Below are positions 1 through 11,454 of a DNA stretch of 64,000 nt, one piece after another (the stretch's first letter is position 1; each line of letters starts with the position of its first letter). A program made the translations under genes and the position numbers. The notes under the pieces are model-generated. The model did not search any database, had not been told where the DNA came from, and was given only the letters and a program-made list of their open reading frames with translations. Origin of the DNA: Epiperipatus broadwayi (taxonomy: Eukaryota > Onychophora > Udeonychophora > Euonychophora > Peripatidae); assembly GCA_028023455.1 (NCBI GenBank), contig JAQFVV010000207.1, positions 124,001 to 188,000 of the forward strand. Reading direction: 5' to 3'.

Positions 1-2465
1 TGGGATGTGTTGACTTTGATACTCCCATTAAATTACTCATAAACTTGTGTTTTTTCCTAGAGTAGCTTTTTTGTAAATTGTTTCAAGCATCACAATTCTT
101 TTATTACTGTTGTCCCTAAAAGAATACAGAACATTACATTGTCTCAACTTTTCAGCCATTACAACAATCAACAAATAAGTGATATGCACTTAATGAAAGC
201 ATTTACTACATGGTAGCATGACATTACTTGATGATAACAATTGGTAGAGTAATGCAGGGAGATCTCTACAAAAGGTGCTTAGCAGCAGAAGCATAAACTA
301 CAACTAACTCACTCTCATATGTATATTTTAAATTCTAAAACCAAACAGTGCTCAACCATTATCCTGACATAGAAAGTCAAGCTATTTTATCTGTTTGGAA
401 TATTCATGTAGTTAAACCCTCAACTGACACATAGAATTTTTTAAAAAGTTAATATAGTTTACATACATATAAGATTAGTGATTCTGTCTTGAGGATAATG
501 ATTTCAATAAGTCCTTGGTTACCAGTATAATGAGGGAAATTTCATTTTAGCAAATAACATTGTCTAAACTTGTTTCCTATTTAAAATCTTGAGATTTTAG
601 ACAAAATAAAAATTCATTTTGTTTAATTGAAATTTTAATGTTCGTTTCTGCAGTGGTTGGAGAGATCTTTTCTTTATCAATGTATTTCCTTTTTATATAT
701 TTTAGAGTGTAATTTTGAAAACAGTGTGAATAATTCCCATCATTATCGTTACACATAAGTGTTACGATTTCGTCATGTATTATAGACACTTTTAGTAGAA
801 AAAAAAACGAGTTTTTTAATTGAAAAAAATACTGCTAGAATTGTACTTTTTGTATAAATATTGACTTTGTTTGTCAGAACAAATATGTAGATTTTATTCA
901 CATGGGATGGATTTTCTTCTTCTTTACCATGAAACATTATTAGAGCTTTACGATGTTTGGGATTATACTCCTTGAAAAAAGTATATAAAACATTAAATTG
1001 ATCTATCGTCTGAAACTCACCAACTCAATACATAGATAGTCTCTTGATCTTGTTAACACCCATTTACACTCTATTCTAAATGAGAATTGAATTGTTTGGT
1101 AATTTTATTGTCTGTAAATTATCTTACAGAGGAAAAAATGTTTATATTCGTATTTGTGCATATTAAACATAAATAATATATACTTGTGTGTTTGGAGAAT
1201 GAAAAATAATGTAAGTTTTCAAAAGTAAAAAATAAATTTTAGTAGGTAAAAAATTAAATATTGTGGTGAAGAAATAGCACACCTGTCTGATATGCCTATC
1301 ACCTGCAAGTTCAATTCAGGCTGCATGATTTTTTTTTCTAGAAGTTTAGTATTTTTCTTTTATACAGTTGCCCATAGCTAACTCAGATAACTATATACCA
1401 TTGATCAGTAAATGGGTGTCTAACGTTTTTTTTTTTTACTAGAGACAAAGCAAAAATGAAACTCACTAAAATCTAACCATCAGGCAATTAGCAACACAAG
1501 TGAGTCTTTTTACTTTTTCTTTATGACAGGTTGTAAAATAGACCTTTGCCTACAGATGATTTTTTATATAAATGACTATTTTCTTTTTAACCTACATTAA
1601 GCCATAATTTTTGGACATATATTTGATATTCCTATGCTTCATTTTGACTGAACCAATCATCTTATTGAGCCTAAATCATCGTCCAAAAGCAGAAGTAATA
1701 TACATTTCTCTTACAGGCTTTTATTTTTTTAAAAAAATCAGCATTCATTGATAAGTATAGTTTATAATAAATACCCAAATGATTATCAATAATCCTTTAT
1801 CAGATGAGAAAACATTACATTTTATCTTCAGACAATTGGTATTAGAAACAATCAAATCTTTCTTATATAGGTTTTTTTTTTTTTTTACTACTATGTAAAA
1901 TCTTACAAATTTTAATTCTTTTTGTGCCAAATTTTCATGGCTACTAGCAGTAATTTTTATAATATGGTGAGATTTTTATTTTAATAAATAGATCTTAATT
2001 CTTTATCATATTTTTCCATTTTTCAAAATGTTTATTACCAATATAATTAAAAATAAAAATAGTGTTATAAACATTTCAACTTTGCAAATACGGCAACAAC
2101 AAAAAAAGCTAAAATCTCTTTTTTTTTTTGTCTTAATGATAAAATATACTTGGAATGAAATAAGTTTTATTTCTATGACCAAAATTTTTTTTTTTTCAAA
2201 ATAGTTTTAAATTTTAAAATTCCTTGTATATTATTTTTAAAATGGAAAAAATAATGACTACAAAAAATATACAGGTATTTGATTTTTCTGCCAATAATAA
2301 TTTTCTGATTTATATTGTTACATTTCCTTTAAATTGTATACTTCTAAAAAATGAATATTTACAAATAAATCTTGAATCTAAAATTCACTTTCTTATTAAA
2401 CCATCAATATTTTATTTCATTTTGCAAAAATAAAAATAATATCTAAACAAATTCTGATAATATGT
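1..2465. other. AT-rich sequence, no gene seen
   Basis: Short frames only, all interrupted, many homopolymer A/T runs. No domain, RNA gene or recognisable repeat was found. The short open frames here have no recognisable motif and are of a length expected by chance. Confidence 0.6.
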
Positions 2466-2978
2466 TTCCCTAAAAGTTTGTGATGGTGTTCTAGTTGTAT
2501 TTTTATATTGGACTATTTCCATCATATAATATGTGTATTGAATGTCTTTAGATAAATTTAACTTTATTTAAATATTCCAAATGCATTCAACTGCTAATAA
2601 TAGCACATCAAACAGGTTAGTACAATATGCACAACATTTTGAGAGGTATTATTCTCCTCTCTTCTTTCGGTGCTGCTGGCCTGACCAGTGATAGTATTAG
2701 CATGGGATTTGAACCAGGACCATTAGATTCTTGAGTATTGAATTTTAAGATAATGCTCTAACAAACTGAGCCATCCTGCCAAAAGCAACAGTCAGTAGAA
2801 ATTTTATATACTTATTTATGAGGTTCCTCATGATTTCTCCACTTTTTTCCTAAGAGCAAAGTTGATTAGTGCTTTCCATACATTATGTAGAGTCATATTA
2901 GGTTGTCTTATGGGACATTTTGCCATTGTCATGTGAGCAGCAACTTTAAATTTTCTTCTTTGTACCTTTTCTTCTCTA
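2466..2978 (-). mobile_element. Penelope-like element 3' end, inverted copy (minus arm)
   Basis: Read on the minus strand this arm holds the end of a PLE open frame: residues such as REEKVQRRKFK and NVWKALINFALRKKVE match the region after the GIY-YIG endonuclease fold, where PLE proteins typically carry a 'LDRE..W.RRK.KEA' block and a C-terminal 'VWKPLI' block. Downstream come a tRNA-like block (2780-2699), a short hairpin, and a tail with AATAAA-like sequence that ends near the motif GGTTTGTGATG. It lies head to head with a longer copy at 2979-3628, so the pair forms a large palindrome. PLEs are known to have terminal repeats in direct or inverted orientation. The coding part is a relic. Assignment to PLE rests on motif recognition only. 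Confidence 0.65.
2699..2780 (-). repeat. tRNA-like block inside PLE 3' region
   Basis: On the minus strand it starts GGCAGGATGGCTCAG, a good internal pol III A box (TGGCTCAGTTTGTTAGAGCA), and has a B box GGTTCAAATCC about 60 bases later. The same block occurs in the plus arm and in the copy near 53.4-53.8 kb. The distance between boxes suggests a long-variable-arm (class II) tRNA ancestor. No intact cloverleaf is evident. Confidence 0.6.
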
Positions 2979-3337
2979 TGAACTACCATGTGAATGTGGA
3001 AGAACATATTGGTGAGACCAGTCATGCTACTGAAAAGTGCTTGCAAGAACACAAGAGAGAAAATAGATGTATCTAAGATAGCAAAGCATGTATATGCCAA
3101 TGAACATATGTTCAACTGGCAAAATACAAAAATATTGGATAGAGAAGAAAAAGTACATAGAAGAAAATTTAAAAAAGCTGCTTACATGACAATGACAAAA
3201 AAATCACATAAGTCAACCTAGTGTGACTATACCTAATGTATGGAAACCATTAATCAACTTTGTTCATAGGAAAAAGTGGAGGAATTGGGAGAAACCTCAT
3301 AGATAAGTATATGAAATTACTACAGACTTTTGCCTTT

Positions 3338-3418
3338 GGCAGGATGGCTCAATTGATTAGAGAATTATCTTAAAATTCAATACCCAAGAATCTAAGGGTC
3401 CAGGTTTGAATCCCATGC
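3338..3418 (+). repeat. tRNA-like block inside PLE 3' region
   Basis: Plus-strand copy of the same block. A box-like sequence at 3345-3364 (TGGCTCAATTGATTAGAGAA) and B box-like GGTTTGAATCC at 3403-3413. It follows directly after the GIY-YIG coding relic and precedes the hairpin at 3435-3502, so it appears to be a fixed part of the PLE terminus rather than an independent insertion. Confidence 0.6.
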
Positions 3419-3434
3419 TAGTACTGTCACTGGT

Positions 3435-3502
3435 CAGGTCAGCAACACCTGAAGAAGAAGGGAGAATAATACCTCTCAAAATGTTGTGCAAATACTAACC
3501 TG
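3435..3502 (+). ncRNA. Degenerate hammerhead-ribozyme-like hairpin of the PLE terminus
   Basis: CTGAAGA at 3449-3455 fits the hammerhead CUGANGA box. A stem-loop follows (GAAGG with CCTCTC, loop AGAATAATA), then CAAAATG at 3477-3483, which is what CGAAACG (GAAA core box) becomes after CpG decay. The outer strands CAGGTCAGCA (3435-3444) and TACTAACCTG (3493-3502) pair at 8 of 10 positions, giving a type I stem I. In the reverse copy (about 2620-2690, minus strand) stem II is perfect (GAGAGG with CCTCTC). Against it: the expected cleavage triplet NUH is not clear, and the copies here read TGTG. PLEs are known carriers of hammerheads, so this is probably a decayed one. Confidence 0.4.
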
Positions 3503-3628
3503 TTTGATGTGCCATTACTAACAGTTGAATGTATTTGGAATATTTAAATAAAGTTACATTTTTCTAAAGACATTCAATACTCATATTAGATAATGGAAAT
3601 AGTACAATATAAAAATACAAAAAATCTG

Positions 3629-6600
3629 GCAAAGTTTTAATTTATATTTTTGAAGTTTGAATTAAAGAAAACCAGATATAAACACAGTAACTCCTTTGAA
3701 ATCAATAAACCTTATTTGAAAGCAAACTATGATCCTTTGTATTAGATTCTCTATATAATTCAAACATAATTCTAAATACTAACATTTGTAGACTCTTGGT
3801 AATATAATAAAAAATAAATGTTACAACATTTGACAACAAAACAGGTTACATTTATAAAAAGATAAATTTATTGACACTAAGTATGTTTGATACAACCAGG
3901 TATCATAATTATAGGAGAGTAAAGAAAGTGAGAAATTGTGATCCATAGATAATGTTGAATACAAATTTCAAGAGGATCAAAATGAATAAATACTGAAAAA
4001 ATAGACACCATTTCCTAGAGAGTTGCATGCTCGATTCTTTTGTATTGATAGTGTTGGCATCCTTGGCAATTTATAAAGCCTCATTAATATTCAATTAAAA
4101 TTAATATATTAATAAATATTATGGTTTAACATTTATCATCAACTGATTTCAAACGGACAAATAAATATTATATCTAACTGCAAGAGAGCACGTTTAATAC
4201 AAGGAATTGTGGCATCCCATGGTAAACCAAAAAAAATTATGTTTGTATGTAAAATTACTAAATTACAACCCATCACTTTTACACCTCAACCCTATGGTAA
4301 CAGACATCAAAATATTGTAATCAACTTTTAAATTGAATTTTGAATAAACTAGTTTTATTAACCACACCACGGTGTCAAAGAATCTTAAATGTTCTTTATT
4401 CTTGTTCATATTTACTAATGCATTTTTTAATAATTGTATTTATCTTGAAAAATGTATATTTATAGCATATACTATTTTAAAATTATAATTTTTCAGTTCT
4501 ATGGTCAAATATTAGAGATGTAAAACAGTATACAGGATTTAAAATATATAACAGATAATGTACAATAGTGGAAAAAATTGAAATACTGGATAATTAAGAT
4601 GCTATTAAAATATATATTTAATCTCTAACTATTTAGCCCTGTAACTTTCTATATGGATAATCTAATAATCATTTTTTATGCTTTTTACTTTAAACAAAAA
4701 AAACTTATTCTTCATTAAATATTTCCATTTTTTACAAATATTGTTTAAATTGTAATTAAAGAACATCAAAGTAATCTTAATAATAATAGATTAACTTTTA
4801 GAAATAAATTAAGAAAAATTGTAACAAAAATAGATAAACATAAAAGTTAATTTTTATTTTCACAGTAAAAGTATTTAATAAAGTAACATTATTTTTTAAA
4901 ATATTAAAATTTCACTGATAATTAAAAAAAATAACATAACAGTTGTGTTCCAGACATTGATTGTTTCTTACTTAATATGTTTAACTGCAATAACACTCTT
5001 CTATTGTGAAAGATCCTATTGAGATTTTTATTTATATTCTTTCGTATTTGAACATTCTATTTTTATAAATAAATGTTCTTTCTATGTCATATATTATAAT
5101 CTTAGCACTATTTATTACGTATGTAAGCCTTTAAGTGATAGACATTCTAAAAGTTAATATAAGATATTTGCAAAATATGAAAATATTTTCTAAACGCAGT
5201 TCTTATCTACAACAATGGCACTTGACATCATTAGACGATTTTTTCTACTGAAAATGTTAGAAAAATCAAATATTAGAGCTTTGAATTCTATGTTATTATA
5301 ACCAATAGGAATTTAGGGTTGGTTATGGTCAAAAACAGAAAAAATATTTTAAAAGTAAATATTTAATTTTTTTGATATTAAAATTTAAACAATTAATTTC
5401 TTAACCATTTTGACAAAGGACCATTCTTGTTTACCCAATAGAAACTGCTTCTTTATGTGTGTTAGCAAAGATTTTAAGAATTGTCTTTCTAAAAATAAAT
5501 GTCTTTCATAGCGATGTAAGTTTTTGGTTTAAAATAAGTATTGCATAAATAACATTAAATTTGTAATTAAATGATTGAAAATTACAATTTTTCTATTGTT
5601 CAGTAATATTTCTTTTATCTGACTTCAGGCTCAAACATGTGACTAATAAAAAATTGCCATTTTGTATTTACATCTAGAGACAGGACAATCATTGTCATGC
5701 AAAAAATTGTATTGCTTAAAAGGTCCATATAATGATGACATCTTTAGATTATTTTAACAAATAATTTTAAAATTGTTCCACTATAAATAAAACTGTGCAT
5801 AATAATGAAAAGTTATCCACAGGAGAATTTTAATTATCAATGTATTTATTTTATATCGAAATTTTAATCAGCTGGAAAAAAAACAATACATGTATTTAGA
5901 AGAAAGGCTCCTCATGTGCAACATATAAAATAAACTTTGGGTTCCTATTTTAGGAGCATTATGAAGGTTTAAAATTATTAATAATGTTAGTAACAAGAAT
6001 GCAGATGAAAAAAGTCTTAAGGTGAATACAATTTGTGACCAGTGCCTTTCCCAGGTAAAATAAAATCCTTTATCTGCAGAAAGTGTAGCAAGACAATTTG
6101 TATAAGGCCTATTAAAAATATGTGTACTAAGGTTCTAATCTAAAATAAAATCTTTTTAAAATTAATTTTAGTTATTTTTCCATAACCTCGATTATACCAT
6201 AAAATTAATCCTTTTTTTCATTAACAGTATTGTATACAAATTGAAATGTTTACATTAAAAAATAATTGTAGTCATTGTGGGTTAAGATTATAAAGACATT
6301 TTTATATTAGCCAATCACAATTTCCTGTTTCATGCTATTACATTTTTCTTGACTTATATTCCTAAAGACAAATATTTTAAATAATATATTAATTTAAACA
6401 AAACTTTTATTAAAAATAAATATTTCACAAATATTTTACATAAATAATTAAAAATATGTAAGTAAACTATGAAAAATATATGAATTTGTTATTTTGAAAT
6501 GACCAGTCAATGATATTTTCAGCTTATTTGTATGATACTGAAATTTTTGACTTTGTTTTAAATTAATCAAGTATATTTTAGTTTCAGTTTTTATTGCCAA

Positions 6601-7494
6601 ATAGATGCAAAACTTGAAAAAAAAATAACACAGATAGCTAAAAGAGACTGAAATTAAACCAAGAGACTAAAGTGCTATCATACCACACTACACAAAAATT
6701 GTAGGAAAATGATTATTAAATGGAATTTTAATAAATTTTTCATTTGTTTGTAATTTCTTAAACGTAAATATTTATTTATTTATCTTAAACAGGCAGAGAA
6801 GAATTCCTATGTTTTTTTTCAATTCTACTTATGAGCAATTATATCTGGTGGCATGATGCTTGATTGAATTGAATATTATTATATATTTTTTTTATTCTTT
6901 GTAAATATTAATGAGAATGTTCTATACAATTGAAATGGCTTTATTTTCCATTTGCTGTTAATATATTATTACATTATATCTTAGATGTGAAAATACTAAA
7001 ATTAAATTCAAATTTATAACAAATATATAGAAAAATGTCATTTAATACATACAACAAATAATTAGACATTATGTATATATTCAGACACACTCAGTCATAT
7101 TTAAACAAAATATTGGACTAAAGTTACAAAGTGTATTTCACAAATAAATTAAAGAAATATAGTAAAAGAAAGTTGGAAATAGCAAAATAAATTTCAAAAA
7201 TAAACTAATTAATAGTGGTATTGTAATTATAAATCTATTAATTCCAGGTAGGCTGCATAATTGTTAGAATTTACAATGAAGCATTAGCCAGATAACAAAA
7301 CATGAATAGAATCTTCACAATGAATATGAAAATACATGGATGATAACAAAACATTATGAAAAATAAAAAATAACAATTGATGTGTGAAGATGTAGTAATG
7401 TAATGCTTTATGTTACTGAAAATTAATAATATATTCGTATATAACTAAAAAAAGAGTTTTACTGAAGGTAAGTCATGATATTTTAGATGTGAAT
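3629..7494. other. AT-rich intergenic DNA, no gene seen
   Basis: About 3.9 kb with no open frame of note, no recognisable repeat and no RNA gene. Composition is extremely AT-rich with many A and T runs. Confidence 0.6.
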
Positions 7495-8035
7495 AAAAAA
7501 TATGTTGGTCTATTTTCATAATCTATCATTAAATGTCGAATGTCTACAAAATTTTAAACTTTATTGAAATAAAAACAATTGTTAGTAATAATAATACACA
7601 AATACACAACACAGTTTAGTTATTACACAATGTTTTGAATAGTATTATTCTGCACTCTTTTTCAAGTGTTACTGGCCTGACTAGTGACAGTGCTGACACA
7701 GGATTCTGACTTACACTTTTTGATTCTTGAATAAGATACTAAAGAATCTAAAGGTGTAAATTCAACTTTTATGATAAAACAGAATACCTCAGTTGTTTTG
7801 GTTATTGCCTTAAAGTTCATATTCAAGAATCTAGAGGTGTAAGTTTAACAAATATGCTAGCATTGTTGCTGAACAGACTAGAAACACTACTGAAGAAGAA
7901 TGGAGAAGAATACCACTCAAAGCATTATCTAATCTTCTAACCTGTGTTGTCTTTGTGTGTTATTACTAACAGTTGTTTGTATTTAGAAAAATTTAAATAA
8001 AGTTTAAAAGTTACTAGACATTTACCATTTAATGA
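7495..8035. repeat. PLE-derived fold-back repeat
   Basis: Left arm (about 7500-7730) and right arm (about 7780-8035) are inverted copies of the PLE tail seen at 2466-3628: both contain the 'GAATCTA..GGTGTAA' segment of the tRNA-like block, the 'CTGAAGAAGAATGGAGAAG' type hairpin region (right arm, about 7890) and the terminal stretch with 'TTTAAATAAAGTTTAAA'. No GIY-YIG coding sequence is left. The right arm is cut at 8035, where the 3' end of an RTE LINE begins. Confidence 0.6.
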
Positions 8036-8756
8036 TCATCATCATAATCAACAATCATCAATCCATTGCAGGATAAAGGTCTCTCCAAGTTCAATCCATT
8101 TTCTCTGATTTTACCTCCTCTTCTCCACATCACCCCTGCAAACATTCTCATCTTATCCATCCATCTCACATGTGTTCTCTTTCTGGATCTTTTACAATCT
8201 CTTGGAATCCAGTTTAAGACTTCAATTATCCATCTATTATCATCTCTTCTAGAAATATATCCAGCCCAACTCCAATATTTTAATTTTTTAATGAGGTCAG
8301 TAACACCTGTTTGTTCTCTTACCCATATATTATGTTTTCAATCTCTTCTTGTTACTTCCAGCATGCATCTCTCCATACTTCTTTGAGTGGTCTGAAGTCT
8401 CTGTATTGCTTTTCTATTAAGTGAAAAGTCTCAGATACATAAGTAAGAACTGGCAAAACATATTTGTTAAAAACCTTCCTTTTCAAACACATAGGCATAT
8501 TTCCTTTTAGTATCAAGTTATTTCTACCAAAAGCACTCCACCCAAGTTTAATTCTATGATTAATTTCATCCATTATGTTTCCATCTCTATTAATAATCTG
8601 ACCAAGGCATTTGTAACTGTTAACTTCTTCTAATTCATCATAATCAATCTTTATTTTTATATTTTGAAAAAATTAATTAAACATTACTTTAGTCTTTTTA
8701 AAGTTTATCTTTAGTCCTACTTTCCTACTTTCATCTGATAATTCCTGCAACATTTA
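8036..8756 (-). pseudogene. RTE-clade LINE, 5'-truncated 3' part (copy A)
   Basis: Minus strand. From 8756 downward it encodes the end of the reverse transcriptase and the C-terminal region: VNSYKCLGQIIN, then GWSAFGRNNLILKGNM and KVFNKYVLPVLTY, a layout typical of RTE-clade LINEs (thumb region followed by the cysteine-poor C-terminal domain). The end near 8040 corresponds to residues like ETFILQWID followed by a tail of GATGATGAT repeats, the short simple-repeat 3' end typical of RTE elements. Frameshifts and stops are present (for example within the segment around 8390). The catalytic YADD region is not included: the 5' break falls just after the 'EMLQEL' codons. It abuts a PLE tail at its 3' end. 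Confidence 0.8.
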
Positions 8757-9765
8757 ATAATACATGATAAAAAGAACAAGATATTACCATATTGTCTTTT
8801 TCACTTTTCATCCACAGAATAACAATGAAGATAATATTTTACTAGGTTAGTTAACTGTTGTAAGATGGACAGTATTTTCTTCTTACTTTTCCTCTTATTA
8901 TAGATAGTTAAATATTCATTTGTTGGGAGTTGAATGGCTGTTTGGATAGCTATGCTTGGTAAACTGAGAAATATCTTGTGTCTTTCCAATAAATATTTAA
9001 TTAAAAGAATCTAACAACTTTATCACAATTCAGATATCAAATTATGGATATGTTAATGTATTGACCACATCACTAATAAGTTTCTTATACAATATCAAAA
9101 TTAGCATTATCATAGTTGAGACAATAATACAATTAGATCTGTTCAAGTGAAAATTAAAAACAAAAACAACAAATGTACACATCTAACAACTGACAATTCA
9201 AAGGTGAGCCACCAAATATCCTTAACATTAAAAATGACCTCATACGATTGATAGTTTCAGATCCAAAATAATGATTTAAAAGACTTTAATTTTTCTTTTA
9301 ATTTTATTATGCTTTTAAAAGACAATCTTTATATATTACTCAATAATATATTATGACTAGTGTCATCTTCCTGAATTCATGAAATAAAGTGAATGACATA
9401 TTAAGAGAATGATCAATTATATTTTTTTGATTAATTATTTTGCCTCTGTGACCTTCAAATTTAGAAGAACCTTCTTTGTTATTAAGAGAAATCAGCTGTT
9501 GTTTGGAATTAAATGTAGTTACTTAACTGTATTACTTTTATTTGTAGTTTTCATGAGAGAAGTTCTATTTAAGAGGCAAAACCATCTCTGTAAAATGAAA
9601 AAAAAATGCAATTTTGGTTTTTGCAGTATTTTATATATTATTGAACTATACTTTAAATATATTTATTAGTATAGCACTAAATAATGTTTTATTTGTATGT
9701 ATATTAAATACTGCCTAACACTATACTAGCAATTAAAAATAAAATAGAAATTCATATAACACTAC
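8757..9765. other. AT-rich DNA, no gene seen
   Basis: No recognisable coding or repeat content. The open frame near 9409-9669 encodes a low-complexity, Phe/Leu-rich peptide without motif and is probably chance. Confidence 0.55.
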
Positions 9766-10082
9766 CATACTAAACATCACATGATCACTATCTCATACTA
9801 GCACATAATTGTTATTAAACAATTCAAAACAAAGAAAAACTCTCCATATAGTAGTGCCATCTTGTGCTAACAAGATCAATCAATAGATGCCAGAAGGCTT
9901 TTGCATAAAATTCCTATCTAGTGCCTACTCATCCAATATCCCCAGACTAGTTTCTGGCTTTCATTGATTGCTCTTGTTAGCACAAGATGGCACTACTATA
10001 TGGAGTTTTGTTTTGTTTTGAATTGTTTAATAACAATTGTGTGCTAGTATGAGATAGTGATCATGTGATATTTAGTGGTTTA
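9766..10082. repeat. Large palindrome (fold-back) of the hammerhead family
   Basis: Arms at about 9766-9889 and 9964-10082 are near-perfect reverse complements; both contain the 'AGCACAAGATGGCACTACTA' segment or its complement. The loop (9890-9963) contains on the minus strand the 3' half of a hammerhead motif (9957-9931: CCAGAAACTAGTC, then TGGGGATATTGGAT). A third, direct copy of the arm follows at 10376-10495, after the complete hammerhead. Confidence 0.8.
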
Positions 10083-10495
10083 ACACCAATCCTGCCTAAT
10101 AGGATAGTGGTGGCTATGGTTATTAAAGAGCCAAAGACACCAAAATGTATGGGTGCTGAATTGAGTTCAGACCCATATGACTATATAAGCTATTGAGCTT
10201 GGATTAAAAATATTGTGTTTTCAATTTCATTCTCATAGTTTTGTAGCTAAATAGAGTTAAAAGGTGGGTGCTAGAGGGTTGCATTAGATCCTAAGATCTA
10301 GGTGCAGTGCTCTCAGATCCAAGGCTCCTCACTGATGAAGGCCACAAACCAGAAACTAGTCTGGGGATATTGGATGAGTAAGCACTAGATAGGGATTTTA
10401 TGCACAAGCCTTCTGGCATCCATTGATTGTTCTTGTTAGCACAAGATGGCACTACTGTGTGGAGAGTTTTGTTTTGTTTTGAATTGTTTACTACC
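10083..10495 (+). mobile_element. Repeat unit carrying a hammerhead ribozyme
   Basis: The 230 bases before the ribozyme match the segment before the second hammerhead (about 13440-13600): both share GTTCAG.CCCATATG followed by a TAAGCTATTGAG-like stretch at equal spacing. After the ribozyme comes a tail (10376-10495) that also forms the arms of the neighbouring palindrome. No open frame. The unit may be a PLE terminal repeat or a small non-autonomous ribozyme-bearing element (retrozyme-like); I cannot tell which. Confidence 0.55.
10317..10375 (+). ncRNA. Type I hammerhead ribozyme motif 1
   Basis: All core boxes are present in order. Stem I 5' strand: ATCCAA (10317-10322), internal loop GGCT, CCTCA (10327-10331). 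Core CTGATGA (10332-10338). Stem II is weak: GG/CC flanked by an A-A mismatch (10339-10351). Core GAAA (10352-10355). Stem III is minimal: C, loop TA, G (10356-10359). Cleavage triplet GTC (10359-10361), cut expected after 10361. Stem I 3' strand: TGGGG (10362-10366, one G-U wobble), loop ATA, TTGGAT (10370-10375). A one-base-pair stem III and an open stem I with internal loop are the hallmarks of hammerheads reported in Penelope-like retroelements. The weak stem II may reflect decay (TGATGATGG would give 3 bp). Confidence 0.75.
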
Positions 10496-10502
10496 ATACT
10501 CG

Positions 10503-10699
10503 CCAAAACAACAGAATTTTACTAAAATTTTAATGCAACCCTGGTTTAATCTATTCACAAATAGTTCTTTTCAAGTAAAATTCAACTAAACTTACAATAT
10601 AGGTTAATATTTTATTGAATTTCACTTGCAAAGGTTTATTTATTAATAGATTAAACCATAGTTGTGTGTGAATTTTAGTAAAATTTTATTGTTTTGGCT
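10503..10699. repeat. Palindrome
   Basis: The left arm starts CCAAAACAACAGAATTTTAC at 10503 and the right arm ends with its near complement at 10699; the similarity extends inward (AAGTAAAATTCAA against TTGAATTTCACTT) to a centre near 10590. No coding sequence. It directly follows the hammerhead unit. Confidence 0.75.
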
Positions 10700-11454
10700 A
10701 AAAAATTCATACACAACCATGGTTTCATCAATTAACAGTGTTATACAAATTTCTATTTTATTTTGTATATATATATTCATCCCATATAAATATCAAAACC
10801 CCCCCATTCAAATTCTCTATTCATCTATACAATAATTGATTATTTAAAAATCTATTTTAATTTTTGATTGATGATTTAATAAAAGTTATCATCTTATTTT
10901 TTTATCTGTCTCAATAAAAAAAGAAATTAATTATCCAACATTAAAAAAAAAGATATTGGTAACTGACATATTCAAATTACACCAAAAAAACTTTTTTTCT
11001 CTCTCTCATTTTCACAGAGACAAACATATAAAAAATTTTAAAAAAAAAGTATTACTTAATTCTTTTGACACATTAAATATATTTAACAAAACTAAATGAA
11101 AAACTTTCTAGAGGAATTATAATACAATGGTAAATTACTCACTCTCTCCACACTGTCCATGACTTTCCATAGATAAATACCCACCTTTGATAACTAGACT
11201 CAAACTGAAGGTAATTATTTATAAATTTTAACATCTTTATCATACTATAAATTATAAATATTCATAGAATTTGTTTTATAAAATATTAAACATTTTATCA
11301 TTTATAATATTATGAAATAATTAGTAAATTTATTTTAAAATATAAACATTTTATCATATTAAAAAGTATGAAATAAAATTTATTTATAAAAATATTTAAA
11401 TTTACTATATGATTAAAATCTTTTCATATTACTTCTATCTGTAATAAAAATTTA
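10700..11454. other. AT-rich DNA, no gene seen
   Basis: Low-complexity A/T sequence with several poly-A and poly-T runs; nothing recognisable. Confidence 0.5.

Larger units (their letters stand above)
2979..3628 (+). mobile_element. Penelope-like element 3' end with GIY-YIG endonuclease remnant (plus arm)
   Basis: The plus strand from about 2983 reads CECGRTY followed by a stop where I of the YIGE motif is expected (ATATTGGTGAG context), then continues after a frameshift with SKIAKHVYANEHMFNWQNT and KILDREEKVHRRKFKKAA. This order (GxxYxG, EH, NW, LDRE) is the GIY-YIG endonuclease domain that PLEs carry after their reverse transcriptase; no RT is present here. Downstream are VWKP-like remnants near 3240, a tRNA-like block at 3338-3418, a hairpin at 3435-3502, and a tail ending near 3628. 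At least one frameshift and several stops show it is dead. The reverse copy lies immediately to the left. Confidence 0.7.

Noticed and set aside
577-789. 70-codon minus-strand frame
   Set aside because: No motif, low-complexity surroundings, no sign of coding composition; chance length in AT-rich DNA.
10291-10506. Minus-strand frame of 71 codons overlapping the hammerhead
   Set aside because: The region is explained by a structured repeat; the frame is not shared with the second hammerhead copy.
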